Of a DNA stretch of 55,682 nucleotides, positions 41,951-52,921 are shown in pieces. The notes under the pieces were generated by a model. It was not told where the DNA came from, made no database searches, and worked only from the letters and a program-made list of their open reading frames with translations. Source of the stretch: Nemertoderma westbladi. Its lineage: Eukaryota; Xenacoelomorpha; Nemertodermatida; Nemertodermatidae. The stretch covers positions 1 to 55,682 of the forward strand of contig JAUCBJ010002121.1 of NCBI GenBank assembly GCA_032718475.1, given 5' to 3'. Position numbers and translations under genes: made by a program. Every line of letters starts with the position of its first letter. The stretch's first letter is position 1.

Positions 41951-43842
41951 AGATAACCATGCAAAACATGGTCCATGGTGATTTTCCAAAGTTGATTTCC
42001 TATTTTGGTATGGGGTGAAGGTAGACCCAGTGGCGGCCTGTGTACAATTTGGAAAAAGTCTGCACACAAGTATATTTCCGTTAATAACTTGGCTCCTACT
42101 AGTACTACTAGTGCCAATCGTTTGCAAGCTGTAAATTTAAAATTTCCTAATTTTGAGGCTCTGTTATTTAATTCGTATTTTCCAGTAGATGTGCAATCTA
42201 GGACTGTCGTAACTGATGAATTATTAGGTCTATTAAATATCATTAAGGACGGAATTAGTAATGCGAATATGCAAAATATTTTATGGTGTGGAGACTTAAA
42301 TACCGATTTTTGGCGAAATTCGGTTCATGTATCAACAGTAAAGGACTTTTTGCACGAAAATTCACTGTTATCATTATGGGATAGCTGTGATGTTGATTAT
42401 ACTTATCGCTGTGTTGTGAATAACATATCATATTACTCTGTATTAGATCACTTCGTCTCTAATAGTAGAATGTTAGATTTATGTTTGGAAGCAGGAGTAA
42501 TTCACCATGGTGATAACATTTCAGGGCATAGCCCTATATATTTTAAATTTGCACCAAATGAGTTGGATATCACTGAGCCAATTAATGTATATCCTTATCG
42601 GTCTTCTTTTCGGAGGGCGAATTTGCAGCAAAGGGAGCAGTTCTCAAAGGAACTTGTTGATAATTTATCTGGTATTAATTTCGATAATGGTTGTGAAGCG
42701 TGTAAGAATTTTAATTGTAGTGAGATTGCTCATAAGATTTATATTGAACAGTATGCTATTGACATATTGGATGCCGTTGAAAAAGCAGGAAAATGTTTAC
42801 CTCAAAGCGGGGGCATAAAATCGGAATCTAATAGAAATAGAGTTAACGAAACCTTGCCTGGGTGGAATGACTATGTCAAACCATTTCAGACAGAGGCGAT
42901 TTTCTGGCATGGCTAACCATGGTAACCATGGTAACCTGTTTCATCTCAGGCAGTCTAACAGGGCTCAGTATAAATATGCTCTTAGAAGATTAAAAAATGC
43001 CGCTGACAAAGTAAAACGGGATAATATTTTGGCGGCTGCAATTAAAGGTGATTCAAATATTTTTATTGAGTTACAGAAATTACGCGGTAAGCTTAATGTG
43101 CATAGTAGTGTTATTGATGGGGAATCCAAACCTGTGGCAATTGCAAGCAAATTTGCTGAAATTTAGAAGGATTTATATAACCAAGAATATGATTCCGATG
43201 TAGAATTTATTAAATCCGAACTACACAATAAGACGCCACTACGGTCTTGATTACTCCAAACGTTGTACATGATGCAATTTTAGATTTAAAAGGTAAAAAA
43301 AGTGATGTTAATTACGCGTTCGATTCTGATGCTCTTATAAATGGTGGTGCCGAGTTCGAATCCCACCTCTGTAGTATATTTAATAGTTTTTTGGTGCATG
43401 GTATTATTAGTAAATCATTATTATCGGTTGCCCTTGTTCAGATTTACAGATTTATTGTAGAAGGTATCGTTGATTGTGCTCATCCTAAGATCTGCTGTGC
43501 AGACGCTTCTTAAATTTTTCAAAGTGTATGCTTACTTCTAATCGATTGTGTGTGCGGTTCTTGGCAAACCTTGTAATGTTTGATTGTAATAGTGTAAGTG
43601 GAAATAATTTAAGGCGCATAGGTAACGCCTGTAACGTTTTTGATTTGCAATATCTCAACCCGCAGATTGTCTCCAAATTGCACTATGCAATTCATCCTAT
43701 TGACTCTAGTTGGCGTATTCATCTTTGTAGAGAATTATGCAATGTGTTAAGAAGTGGTGACCTTGAGGTACCCGGGTTTACTTATGAAGAGTTGGGTGCA
43801 ATACGTATCTTTATAATAGATATTATTAAGAAATCTCGTTAG

Positions 43843-44114
43843 TTTCTCCGTCGACATGCAGACTCCTAATAGGGCGTATCGCTGGTCCGCGGATAGAGGG
43901 ATACGTAACTTTGTTTCTACATATTAGGCGCTATCCATTTGTTACAACTATATTCAGCTTTATACCTATTAGGCTGTATTCCTATATTACCATTAATATT
44001 TTAGGCCACTACTGTATGATTTATCTTATATTGTGCTATTATATCTATATCTATCTTATATTAGTCTTTATCTGTACTGTGCATTGCAATAATATTGGAA
44101 TGTCCATGTACGAC

Positions 44115-44159
<45 letters not shown>
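43843..44159 (+). repeat. LINE 3' UTR and (AAT)n tail
   Basis: Non-coding sequence after the ORF2 stop ends in about 15 AAT units (44114-44159), a likely microsatellite tail of the LINE relic. Confidence 0.6.
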
Positions 44160-44161
<2 letters not shown>

Positions 44162-44321
44162 TACAGAGGGTGCGATTTCGCAAAAGACACTTTTTTAAAA
44201 CGCTTATAAATAAAATTTAAAGGCGAAATCGAAAATTCCGGCTTCATGGTAATAACCACGGTGAGTTGAACTAGTTGTGTTTTAAATTTCAAGCAATATG
44301 ATAAAGATTTGTAGAAAAATA

Positions 44322-44357
44322 ATTTTTTTTTGGGGGGGGGGGGGGGGGAGGGGGGTC
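44322..44357. repeat. T-run followed by G-run
   Basis: About nine T followed by about 20 G, one A and six G. Simple homopolymer tract. The 44360-45075 stretch around it is AT-rich without a gene. Confidence 0.9.
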
Positions 44358-45075
44358 CGTGTCATCAGAAAATGACACTATATTACGGGTCATGGTGTAA
44401 TATATACTGCTCTATACTGATACCGGTACTAAGAGAACAGCTGTAGGGCTACTGCTACCTGAGGAACCTGAAATTGGAAATAAAGGCGGACAAAAGACGT
44501 CAAAAACATACATTATTAGTGATTTAAAATGACTAGAAAATTTATTCCGCTTCGGAATATCGTATCTTTTTTCTAACACTTTTTTCTTAACACTTTTTTC
44601 TAATACTTCACAAATTTAATATGAATACATTAAAAAATTATATAATATTGGCAAGGAATACGATAACAATTGATCTGTACCAAACAATATCCCTCTAATT
44701 CTCTCAGCTATTCCCAGTTGGTACAGCTCGAATTATATAAATTACATTATAAATTCAATAATATAGGGAAAAGGTAGGAAGGTAGGGGAGGAACCTGTCA
44801 AGATTAAATATTCCTTAAGTAAATTGATGATAATGTATCATATGTTACTATTAATGTATTATGTTACAATGCATTATATGTATATCTTATTCAAGTATAT
44901 GAATAAATTATATATAATGGAAGGCAGGCGATTGTATGTAGTTATGCTTTGCGCACACATTGATTGCACCTGTCTGTAATAAATAATTCACCATCGTTGA
45001 AACTCATCAAAATTCGTTAGTATCAATTAGGTTGCGAATATAGGTAAGAGTACAGTAGTCGATAAATTCCATCCA

Positions 45076-45219
45076 AATTCGAATACGTAAGGGAAATGCA
45101 TTTGCAGCATTGAATGGGCCTTCCAGGATTTGGAAGTCACACAGAATTCACCGGAAACTTAAGGTCCGATTATTTAGAGCAGCAGTAGTTCCAGTACTCC
45201 TCTATGGGAGTCCATGCCA
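45076..45219 (+). mobile_element. Internal fragment of the LINE family at 1-1023
   Basis: ATTCGAATACGTAAGGGAAA through ACTCCTCTATGGGAGTCCATGC matches 440-585 of the first LINE copy. Both ends are abrupt, with no tail. Confidence 0.85.
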
Positions 45220-45750
45220 AATTTTAATACGTATTCGATATACTAATAATATATAGTAATAAATAATAAACATACTAATAACATATACTAATAAATAATA
45301 AACATATATTAATATCGATATAGGCCCTACTATAATAAATAAATAATATGATACACTAATAAGTAAACTTGTCGAGGATGCTTGTCGAGCACATTGTCAT
45401 ATGATTTTGAGAAATCAATAAAGATGAGATAGATTGAGATAGAGTAATTGTACGAGCAACCAGCACCTGCTCTTGGCGACCTAGACCAATTTGGCCTACC
45501 ACTTATTCAGGTTGGGTGGAAAACCACAGACACAATATCGTATTTAAATAATTCAAATAATATCGAATAATTTGAATGTGCGTCTGTACACTGCTGCCAG
45601 ATTTAAATATTGTAGTCAACTTTTATTGAGCCCACACGGCTGGTATACACCGATGGGCAACATTAAAGGCCCTGTTTTCTATGGCGTCTCTAAAGGGTCA
45701 AAATATAAATGAATAAAAACCTCTAGGAAACAATAAAAATGCCTCCATAT

Positions 45751-46050
45751 TTGTTACTGCAGTAATAAATAATTGTTACTGCAGTAATAAATATTTGTTA
45801 CTGCAGTAACAAATAATTATTGCTGCAGTAACAATTATTTATTACTGCAGTAACAATTATTTATTACTGCAGTAACAATTATTTATTACTGCAGTAGCAA
45901 TTGTTTCTTACTGCAGTAAAAATTATTTATTACTGCAGTAACAATTATTTATTACTGCAGTAACAATTGTTTCTTACTGCAGTAACACTTATTTATTACT
46001 GCAGTAACACTTATTTCTTACTGCAGTAACAATTATTTATTACTGCAGCA
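45751..46050. repeat. 22-bp minisatellite built on the palindrome TTACTGCAGTAA
   Basis: TTACTGCAGTAACAATTATT plus TA repeats about 13 times. The 12-bp core TTACTGCAGTAA is a perfect palindrome with a PstI site, so the single strand can form serial hairpins. The first units read in a slightly different spacing. Confidence 0.92.
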
Positions 46051-47827
46051 AAGACCGGGTTTGTATTTAAAAAGCATGTAATGGTTGGTTATAATACGTG
46101 TATAAATTGAATAAAATATATTTTTTTTTAATTTGAAATAAATTTTTCAATTAAATTATCATGATAGCTAGTAAAATTTATGATAGCTAATAAATAATAA
46201 AAGCAATAATAAAAGTGATTTTCACAAGAATTTTTTTTCAAATTATAAATTTTTATTGTACTAGATAATAAAAAGTACTAGCTAACACAAAATCAAAATT
46301 TCTAGCTACAATCTTACTATATTTGTTCAAGAACAAAATCCTCATGATAAAAGGTATTTTTCAACAAAAAATTGGATTTCTGTATTTCTCTCACAAAAAA
46401 CCGCTTTATCTAATACTGTTTAATTTAATTTGATTATCCCGCTTTAATTCGCCCACGCAAATTCATTCAAGTTGCCGTAAAATTTGAGCAACTTTCACGG
46501 CAACTTTTTTTCAGCAACTTAAGTGTTTACATGGAGCAACTTGATCGGCAATTTGGGTTGCTCTACAATTTGCCGAGAAAGTTGCTCAAAAAGTTGCCAC
46601 TTGTAAACTGGCCTTCAGAAAGTCGAGAATGAAAATTAAACATTAAAGAGTTTCCCTCCCCTCAACACGAAGCCCCATAACACGAAAATCGCCAGAGACT
46701 CAATGATAGAAACACCAGCAGCTGGTGCTCATGAGGGGCAAGCTCTCCTAGTAAGCTTGCTACTATTGATAGAATGGATAGGCCCAAACTGCAGATAAGT
46801 ATATTACTTGCCATGTTTATTACTCTCTCACTCTATCCCCAACAAGTAAGCAAACATCAACTGTTAGTTTGTAATTTATTACCCCGCCAGCTGAATAGCT
46901 CTCTACCCAGTGAATTTTATAAACACAAGAGCCTTACACGCCACAAACGAAAAAAATATAGAATCAGGACATTAAGCCCAAAATAGTACTCAGCCCGTAG
47001 GTACAATCCCCCGTTAGTGAGTATGTCGTTACCTTTAATTACCAATTAATGAATGATCTGCCCAAGACACTTTATTATTCTTCTTATTAATCTTTATTAT
47101 TTTCATTTTATTTATTTCCGACATGTATATACATAATTAATAATTAATAAATATATTAATAATATGTATAATAATATATGATATTATTATATCCTCCTTC
47201 ATCTATTTTCCATCATACATCCTCCCCCGATCCCACTTATTGGAGTAACAATTGATGCAATATCAAATATGGATATATTTTGGTAAAAAAGAAGAGGACC
47301 CACCGTTACATAATACTTGGGTTACCAAAGTCCTTTCCTATGGCGCATTGGTATTTAAACTGAATAAAATAAATATGAATTAAATCAAGCAACGGAGAGT
47401 TATTCAATGATAAATAATTTGGATTTCCGGATCTGTGTTCGAGCAGAACAAGATAGGGGTACTATAGTGAGTTAGTTATGGACGTTTGCAACATATGTGG
47501 TAGAATATACGGTAACATATGCGATCCGCCCATCACATAATGAGGGGCATCGCAAGTCATACATTATTGATGTATCCTGACACATTACCCCGGAAGAGCT
47601 TAGTTGAAAGACATCGATCGATTCAATTCTCGATTTAGAAACCCCTGAGTATCATATTTTTACATATATAATTTTATTGACTAAGTAAGTTAAGTAAGTT
47701 AATATATAAAATATAGAACACACATAAAACATATATCAAATACAATTTATCCATTTATCAAACGCAGGCTTTCATCCTTGACCGGTCGATAAATTGGAAC
47801 CAAAGTAACTTTAAACAAAACAAAGAG
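46051..47827. other. AT-rich non-coding stretch
   Basis: No recognisable gene. The 70-codon ORF at 46774 shows no family signature. AGCAACTT/AAGTTGC strings near 46480-46600 are locally inverted (GTTGCCGTAAAATTTGAGC, then CAACTTTTT), but no element boundary is clear. Confidence 0.5.
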
Positions 47828-47831
47828 TAAG

Positions 47832-47974
47832 TAAGTTTACTGTGGATGATCACCCATATAACAAAGAGGAAGAGTTTCCTGTGGAATATCAACCATAAGT
47901 GGTGAACAGGCATTTCTTTGGAAACAGAATGGAATGGTTTACTGTGGAAGATCACCCATGGTTGTGAACAGGCG
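47832..47974. repeat. Minisatellite, left block (about 60-bp unit)
   Basis: Units contain GTGGAAGATCACCCATGG, GTGAACAGGCATT, CTTTAGAAAACAGA and GGAATGGTTTACT. The same units recur at 51103-51355. The array stops abruptly where the LINE cluster begins (47976). Confidence 0.8.
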
Positions 47975-47975
47975 A

Positions 47976-48384
47976 GGACTGGGCAGCCTTGAATATGATT
48001 TCCAGGATTTGGAAGTCACATAGAAATAATCGGAAACTTAAGGTCCGATTATTTAGAGCAGCAGTAGTTCCAGTAATCCTCTATGGGAGTCCATGCTGAG
48101 CTCTAACTTGTGAGGACACAAAATCTCTGAATGCCACATTCACAAGAACGCCACGCCAGGTTCACTGTGTCAAATACAATGCACACATCTCCAACCAGAC
48201 ACTATATAACATTGGAGGTGTCGCATTGGTTCCCCCAAGCTTGACACTAGAGCAAAGCCGCCTCCGCTTTGCAGGATATTGCTTTCGCCGTGAGGACCAG
48301 CCAGTGCATAATCTTGTGCTTTGGCAGCCACATGGAGTGAATAAGCATGGTGGACAACCCATGACTTTCTTGAGACGCATCTTA
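47976..48384 (+). mobile_element. LINE fragment, plus-strand arm of an inverted pair
   Basis: It matches 470-875 of the first LINE copy (RT C-terminal region) and ends in GAGACGCATCTTA. The minus-strand LINE begins at the next base, so the two form a tail-to-tail inverted repeat. Several frameshifts make it non-coding. Confidence 0.88.
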
Positions 48385-50408
48385 CTAGGATCGGCATGCT
48401 GCATTGCAGCTGCATTTTTAAGAATGCTGTGCCGGCTTAGCGACAAAATTGCACCGCCACAACTCCCTATCACCCATGACATTTGCTAGATCATCCGCAT
48501 CTTCAAGGCCAGTGTCCTTTAAGATGCGTCTCAAGAAAGTCATGGGCTGTCCACCATGCTTATTCACTCCATGAGGCTGCCAAAGTACAAGATTATGCAC
48601 TGGCTGGTCCTCACGACGAAAGCAATGTCCTGCAAAGCGGAGGCGATTTTGTTCTAGTGTCAAGCTTGGGGGAACCAATGAGACACCTCCAATGTTATAT
48701 AGTGTCTGTGTGGAGATGTGTGGATTGTACTTGACACAATGAACCCGGCATAGCATTCTTGTGAATGTGCCATCCAGAGATTTGGTGTCCTCAGCAGTTA
48801 GAGCCCAGCATGGACTCCCATAGAGGAGTACTGGATCTACTGCTGCTCTAAATAATCGGACCTTAAGTTTCCGATTAATTCTCGTTGACTTCCAAATCCT
48901 GGAAAGCCTATTCAAGGCTGCCCATGCCTTTCCCTTACGTATTCGAAGGTCCTCCCCTGACTTCCGGATCCATGATCCCAGGTAACAGAAGTCGTCCACA
49001 TGCTCAAGCATACCATCCTTTGAGCTTATGCTCATCCGATCAGAGACTTGCTGAGGACTTTCAAAGTTAACTGTCAGAATTTTGGTCTTTCTGGAGTTAA
49101 TAAAAAGACCAACACTAGAAACAGCATGTTCTAATGAGCTGAGGAGCCGTTGGGCTCCCTCTAATGATTCTGAGAGTACTCCTAAGTCATCAGCAAAGTC
49201 TAGATCAGTTAGGTACTTGGCAGGATTACCTCGACTTCTGGAGCCAATAGGTGGAGTTATCATCACCCCATCATCATTATGATGATCTAAGGACATGCGT
49301 AGAACATAGTCAACCCCAATAATGGACAAGAATGGTGCAAGTGTGTCTCCTTGGAGGACGCCCCATAACACTTCAAATGGTTCTGTGTCACCGTCAACAG
49401 TAGACACAAATGTTGTCGAACCATCGTATACTGATCTGATTGCTGCAATAATTTCATCAGGAATCCCATATAATGAAAGTATGCTGAACATACGTGAGCG
49501 AGAGACTGAATCAAAGGCCTTGAAGAAGTCAACAAAGATAACAGCCAGATGCCTGTCTTTCTTTTTTGATAATTCTTCAATTATCCTTCTAAGTGCCAAA
49601 ATGGGCTCCATGGTCCCACGACCTTTACGGAACCAATTCTGATTTCCACGGAGCAGTCTCTCAATGGGATCCCTGATGCGATTTAATAGAATCCTATTGT
49701 ATAGCTTTGCAGCAATCGAGATCAATGAGATTCCCCGAAAAGAACCATAGAGTGTTAGGTTGCAATTCTTGGGAACTGGCACCAACTTATTTGTTTTCAT
49801 TTCTTGTGGGACTCTTGTTGTTCGATACATGTCTACTATGATGGGATAGATGAGCTTTAAACACTCAGGTATTTTAAAGACCTCAGGGGGAACACCATCT
49901 ACTCCACTGGCACGATTGGTCTTAATGCTCTTTGCAGCAGCATTCACTTCTGCAAATGCCAATGGGAATATCTGGGAGTACAGACTCAGACACTTTTACT
50001 TCTATAAAGTTATCTGGCAATACCCTGTCATTATTGCGGAGCTTTTCAAAGTGGGCTTTCCAACCATTGAGGCGATCGGATGGTGATTCAGCCTTAACCT
50101 TGGTGGTTGGTTGGCTTTTCCGCCCAGTAAGCAGATTGATCTATTTCCATGCCTGGGATGATTGCCTGCTGTCGTCAGCATCATTGATGGCATCAACCTG
50201 TTGGTTTATTAGCTCCTGTAGATTAACAGAGTATTGCCTGTTCAGGGACCTAGATGCAGCCTTAACTGCATTCTTGGCCGCTAAAGTCTGTTTGAGTCGG
50301 GACTCTTTCTGCGCCTTATGAAGGTCGTTTCGGCACTTTTGAATTTTGTTGTCAGTCCAGGGGGCCCTTTTCCTGTTTCGAGGGTATACAGGAACTGTTT
50401 CTGCAGCT
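48385..50408 (-). pseudogene. LINE reverse transcriptase, longest copy, minus strand
   Basis: A 514-codon frame (49962 to 48418) covers the RT fingers, palm and thumb: ASGVDGVPPEVFK near residue 19, VPVPKN near 61, an FRGISL block, VDFFKAFDSV near 144, and the catalytic FADD near 242, followed by the C-terminal region ending in VMGDRELWRCNF. Upstream (49963-50408) the same ORF continues with further breaks, including a TAG in a KxxLLTG-like segment near 50140. The 3' end at 48385 is the natural terminus (CTAGGATCGGCATGCTG, inverse of the 3' UTR) with the TAG tail reduced to one unit. The endonuclease is absent. Confidence 0.88.
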
Positions 50409-50411
50409 GCT

Positions 50412-50953
50412 AACTGCTAGCTGTAGGAAAGCAAAGGCTTGGGTAGCTCTATCAAAAATGGATACCATCTGGAAATCAGATCTCTCCAGGCACCTGAAGA
50501 CTAAGTTCTTTCGAGCCATAGTGGAAAGTGTATTTTTATATGGGGGTGAGAGATCTGGACACTGACTAAATCAATTAAACAACTTATCACAATTGATGGT
50601 TGCTACACAAGACTACTAAAGGCAGCCCTAAACATCAGCTGGAGACAACACATGACAAATGCCCAGCTTTATGGTACAATACCACCGGTATCAACCACCA
50701 CCCTCCGTGAATGCAGATTAAGATTCAGTGGGCACTGCTGGCGAAGTAAAGACGAGGTCATACCAGATCTACTTCTCTGGCAACCAACTCATGGAAAGCG
50801 TAGTCATGGACGACCGGCCATAACATATATAGATCAACTTGAAAGGGATACTGAACTTGGAAGAAACGAAATTGCGACAACTATGGAGAATCGGGAAGCC
50901 TGGAAGGATCTCATTTCCACTGTCCGAGTTCGCTCGACCTAGTAGTAGTAGTG
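50412..50953 (+). pseudogene. Related but distinct LINE, C-terminal end with (TAG)n tail
   Basis: A head-to-head neighbour of the minus-strand copy. An open 96-codon end (50652-50942) reads MTNAQLYG, RLRFSGHCWRSKDEV and GRPAITYIDQLERDTELG, the same post-RT layout as the other family but clearly diverged. The upstream part is frameshifted. It ends CTAGTAGTAGTAG at 50939-50951. Confidence 0.8.
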
Positions 50954-51102
50954 TTCTACTATCTACTAATTAATAGCAATATCTACAGTACATATTTTAC
51001 ATACTTAACACTATGTTGTGCTATTTATCTATGCATCACTATAATATTGTATATGGGCATTGGCCTGAATTAAAGATAACATCACATAATTCCTTTAGAA
51101 AA

Positions 51103-51355
51103 CGCAGTGGAAGATCACCCATGGTGGTGGTGGTGAACAGGCATTCCTTTAGGAAACAGATTGGAAGGTTTTACTGTGGAAGATCACCTATGGTATGGTG
51201 GTGAACAGGCATTCCTTTAGAAAACAGAGAGGAATGGTTTCCTGTGGAAGATCACCCAGAAAACAAAAAAGAGGGGTTTACAGTGGAAGATCACCCATAA
51301 TTGTTGAACAGGTATTCCTTTGAGAACCAAGAGTGGAAGTGTTTACTGAACTTGT
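51103..51355. repeat. Minisatellite, right block (about 60-bp unit)
   Basis: Four to five units of the type seen at 47832-47974 (GTGGAAGATCACCCATGGTG, GAACAGGCATTCCTTTAG). Left and right blocks lie on either side of the LINE cluster. Confidence 0.85.
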
Positions 51356-51357
51356 TC

Positions 51358-51575
51358 TTCAGGTGCCTGTAGAGGTGGTCTGATTTCCAGATAGTATCAA
51401 TTTTGGATATAGCTACCCATGCCTTTGCTTTCCTAACTTATGTCTTTTTTGCTGCTCTCTACTCTATCCATGAGCCAAGGTACTGGTAGTCGTCAACCTT
51501 CCTTAGTTGATTATTATCAATTGTGGTCATACAGCGCGATGTCATCCGCAAAGTCAATGTGTATAACTGTAGTTG
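51358..51575 (-). mobile_element. LINE RT fragment, minus strand
   Basis: Read on the minus strand, 51556-51536 encodes an FADD-type catalytic box (DFADDI), and the continuation down to 51360 matches the region preceding SRKAKAWVALSKMDTIWKS of the 50412 family. It thus represents the part just 5' of that fragment, in opposite orientation. Confidence 0.7.
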
Positions 51576-51873
51576 CCGGATATCTGCTACTTCTTACTGG
51601 GTACAGTGGCATAAGCATTTGGGGAAAGTTTATATATAAATATCACTATTAATCAAGGAGATCAATTTCATTCATTTCATTTGTGTCATATTTAATAATT
51701 CATTATACTTCTTTGTAGTTCAGTAATTGGATATCATATTTGTTCCTATTGGTTAGGTCTACTGGCTAATTATATTTGTTCTGTACTTCTCTTGTTTGAA
51801 TATAGAAAATCTCTGTTATTTCCTTTGAGGAGTACAAGTTTATATTTAGTGCAAATCAACACCCAGTTAACCT

Positions 51874-52267
51874 GTGGGGTGAGCGAGGCTGTAAAGGCGA
51901 GCCTTAGCACACAATTATAATTAGTAAATAGGGCAACATTTAATGTCCGTCTGTCTGTCCGTCCATCTGTAATGAAAAATGAAATATACTTTTCATGCCC
52001 TATATTTTTTACTTATTATGCCCTATATAATTACTTTAATGCCCTATATAATTTTATTACTTTTCATGCCCTATATTTTTTACTCATTTGCCCTATAATA
52101 TTTATGTAAATAATTTGAAGATTTTAATCAAATTTTGTATGGTCATACTAAGAAAAACTTTGAATATTTCTGAAAGTTACGGGCAAATACCTCTCGAACT
52201 TTTGACACCAGATCAAATCGAACTTGTATCGAACTTGCTCAAGTACCCGTGCGGCGCGATGCCCCAC
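51874..52267. mobile_element. Second member of the GTGGGG inverted-repeat family
   Basis: Left end GTGGGGTGAGCGAGGCTG, then GGCGAGCCTTAGC and a TCTGTCTGTCCGTC run as in the 40250 element. Right end CGTGCGGCGCGATGCCCCAC versus CGTGCTGCGCGAAGTCCCCAC there. The interior carries repeated ATGCCCTATATTTTTTACT. Confidence 0.65.
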
Positions 52268-52921
52268 GAACTTGTACTGGTAGACAGTGAATGATTGAGT
52301 GGTTCACAAAGTAAACAAAAATTGAAAATGGGTAGTTTTTAAATATAATGAGGAATCCATATAAATAAACAATTGGATTGTGATTCAAATGAGCATAACT
52401 TTGTAACTAAAACAGTAAAATATATAGTTGGAGATATAATCCAAAGATATAAGGTTAATATTATTACTAAATTATTCTAGCCAATAAAACAGCAGCATGA
52501 CAATAGACCTTGGTCGATTACGTCCTGTACAATTTGCCCTCCGAAGACAATTGCTCCCAGATAATTGCCCCTGGAGAATTGAATTAGAGGACAAATGGCT
52601 CTCTTTGGAATTGTCCTACGTTTTAAAACATTGTAAGGTTATTTCAACTTGTTTTATGCAGTTGGAAGTATTTCCTGTCTACGGAAACAAAATTATAAAC
52701 TATACGGATTCCAGATTGTTTTAAAGAGTTATATAAGCAAGGAACGATCTCATTTGTAAGTATTTCTGTTACATATCCGAAACAGTGAAGCAGATAATTC
52801 TTAGTCAAAATTATTATATCCCTTTACTGTAATAGAATTACTTCCAGATCACCTAGTAGAGTCCATTTCCTATTTCCTATCAAGAGGAACCAGTATACTC
52901 AACCTAAATTTCCATTCCCAA

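Larger units (their letters stand above)
40134..43842 (+). pseudogene. LINE ORF2 relic: endonuclease, start and end of RT, split by insertions
   Basis: The ATG at 40134 opens the endonuclease (IYVSSYNCSGFAPDKVETIK). It is interrupted by a 630-bp element (40250-40879) and resumes with VVVCLQEHF at about 40890. A second interruption spans roughly 41000-42000. It then continues at 42005-42916 with WCGDLNTDF, LDHFVSN and GDNISGHSP, the last carrying the catalytic Ser-His pair of the exonuclease-endonuclease-phosphatase fold. After a frameshift at about 42905 it runs on (42910-43166, 43247-43440) into the first RT segment (GKKSDVNYAFDSDALINGG). The catalytic RT core is deleted, and a C-terminal piece (43528-43842) ends the ORF. 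CR1-like or Crack-like by organisation; clade not certain. Confidence 0.75.

Noticed and set aside
46774-46986. Small secreted protein gene
   Set aside because: The hydrophobic start is weak, and there is no family signature, repeat copy or supporting context.
52497-52724. 75-codon ORF near the otopetrin 3' end
   Set aside because: There is no recognisable domain, and it lies in AT-rich sequence where such ORFs occur by chance.
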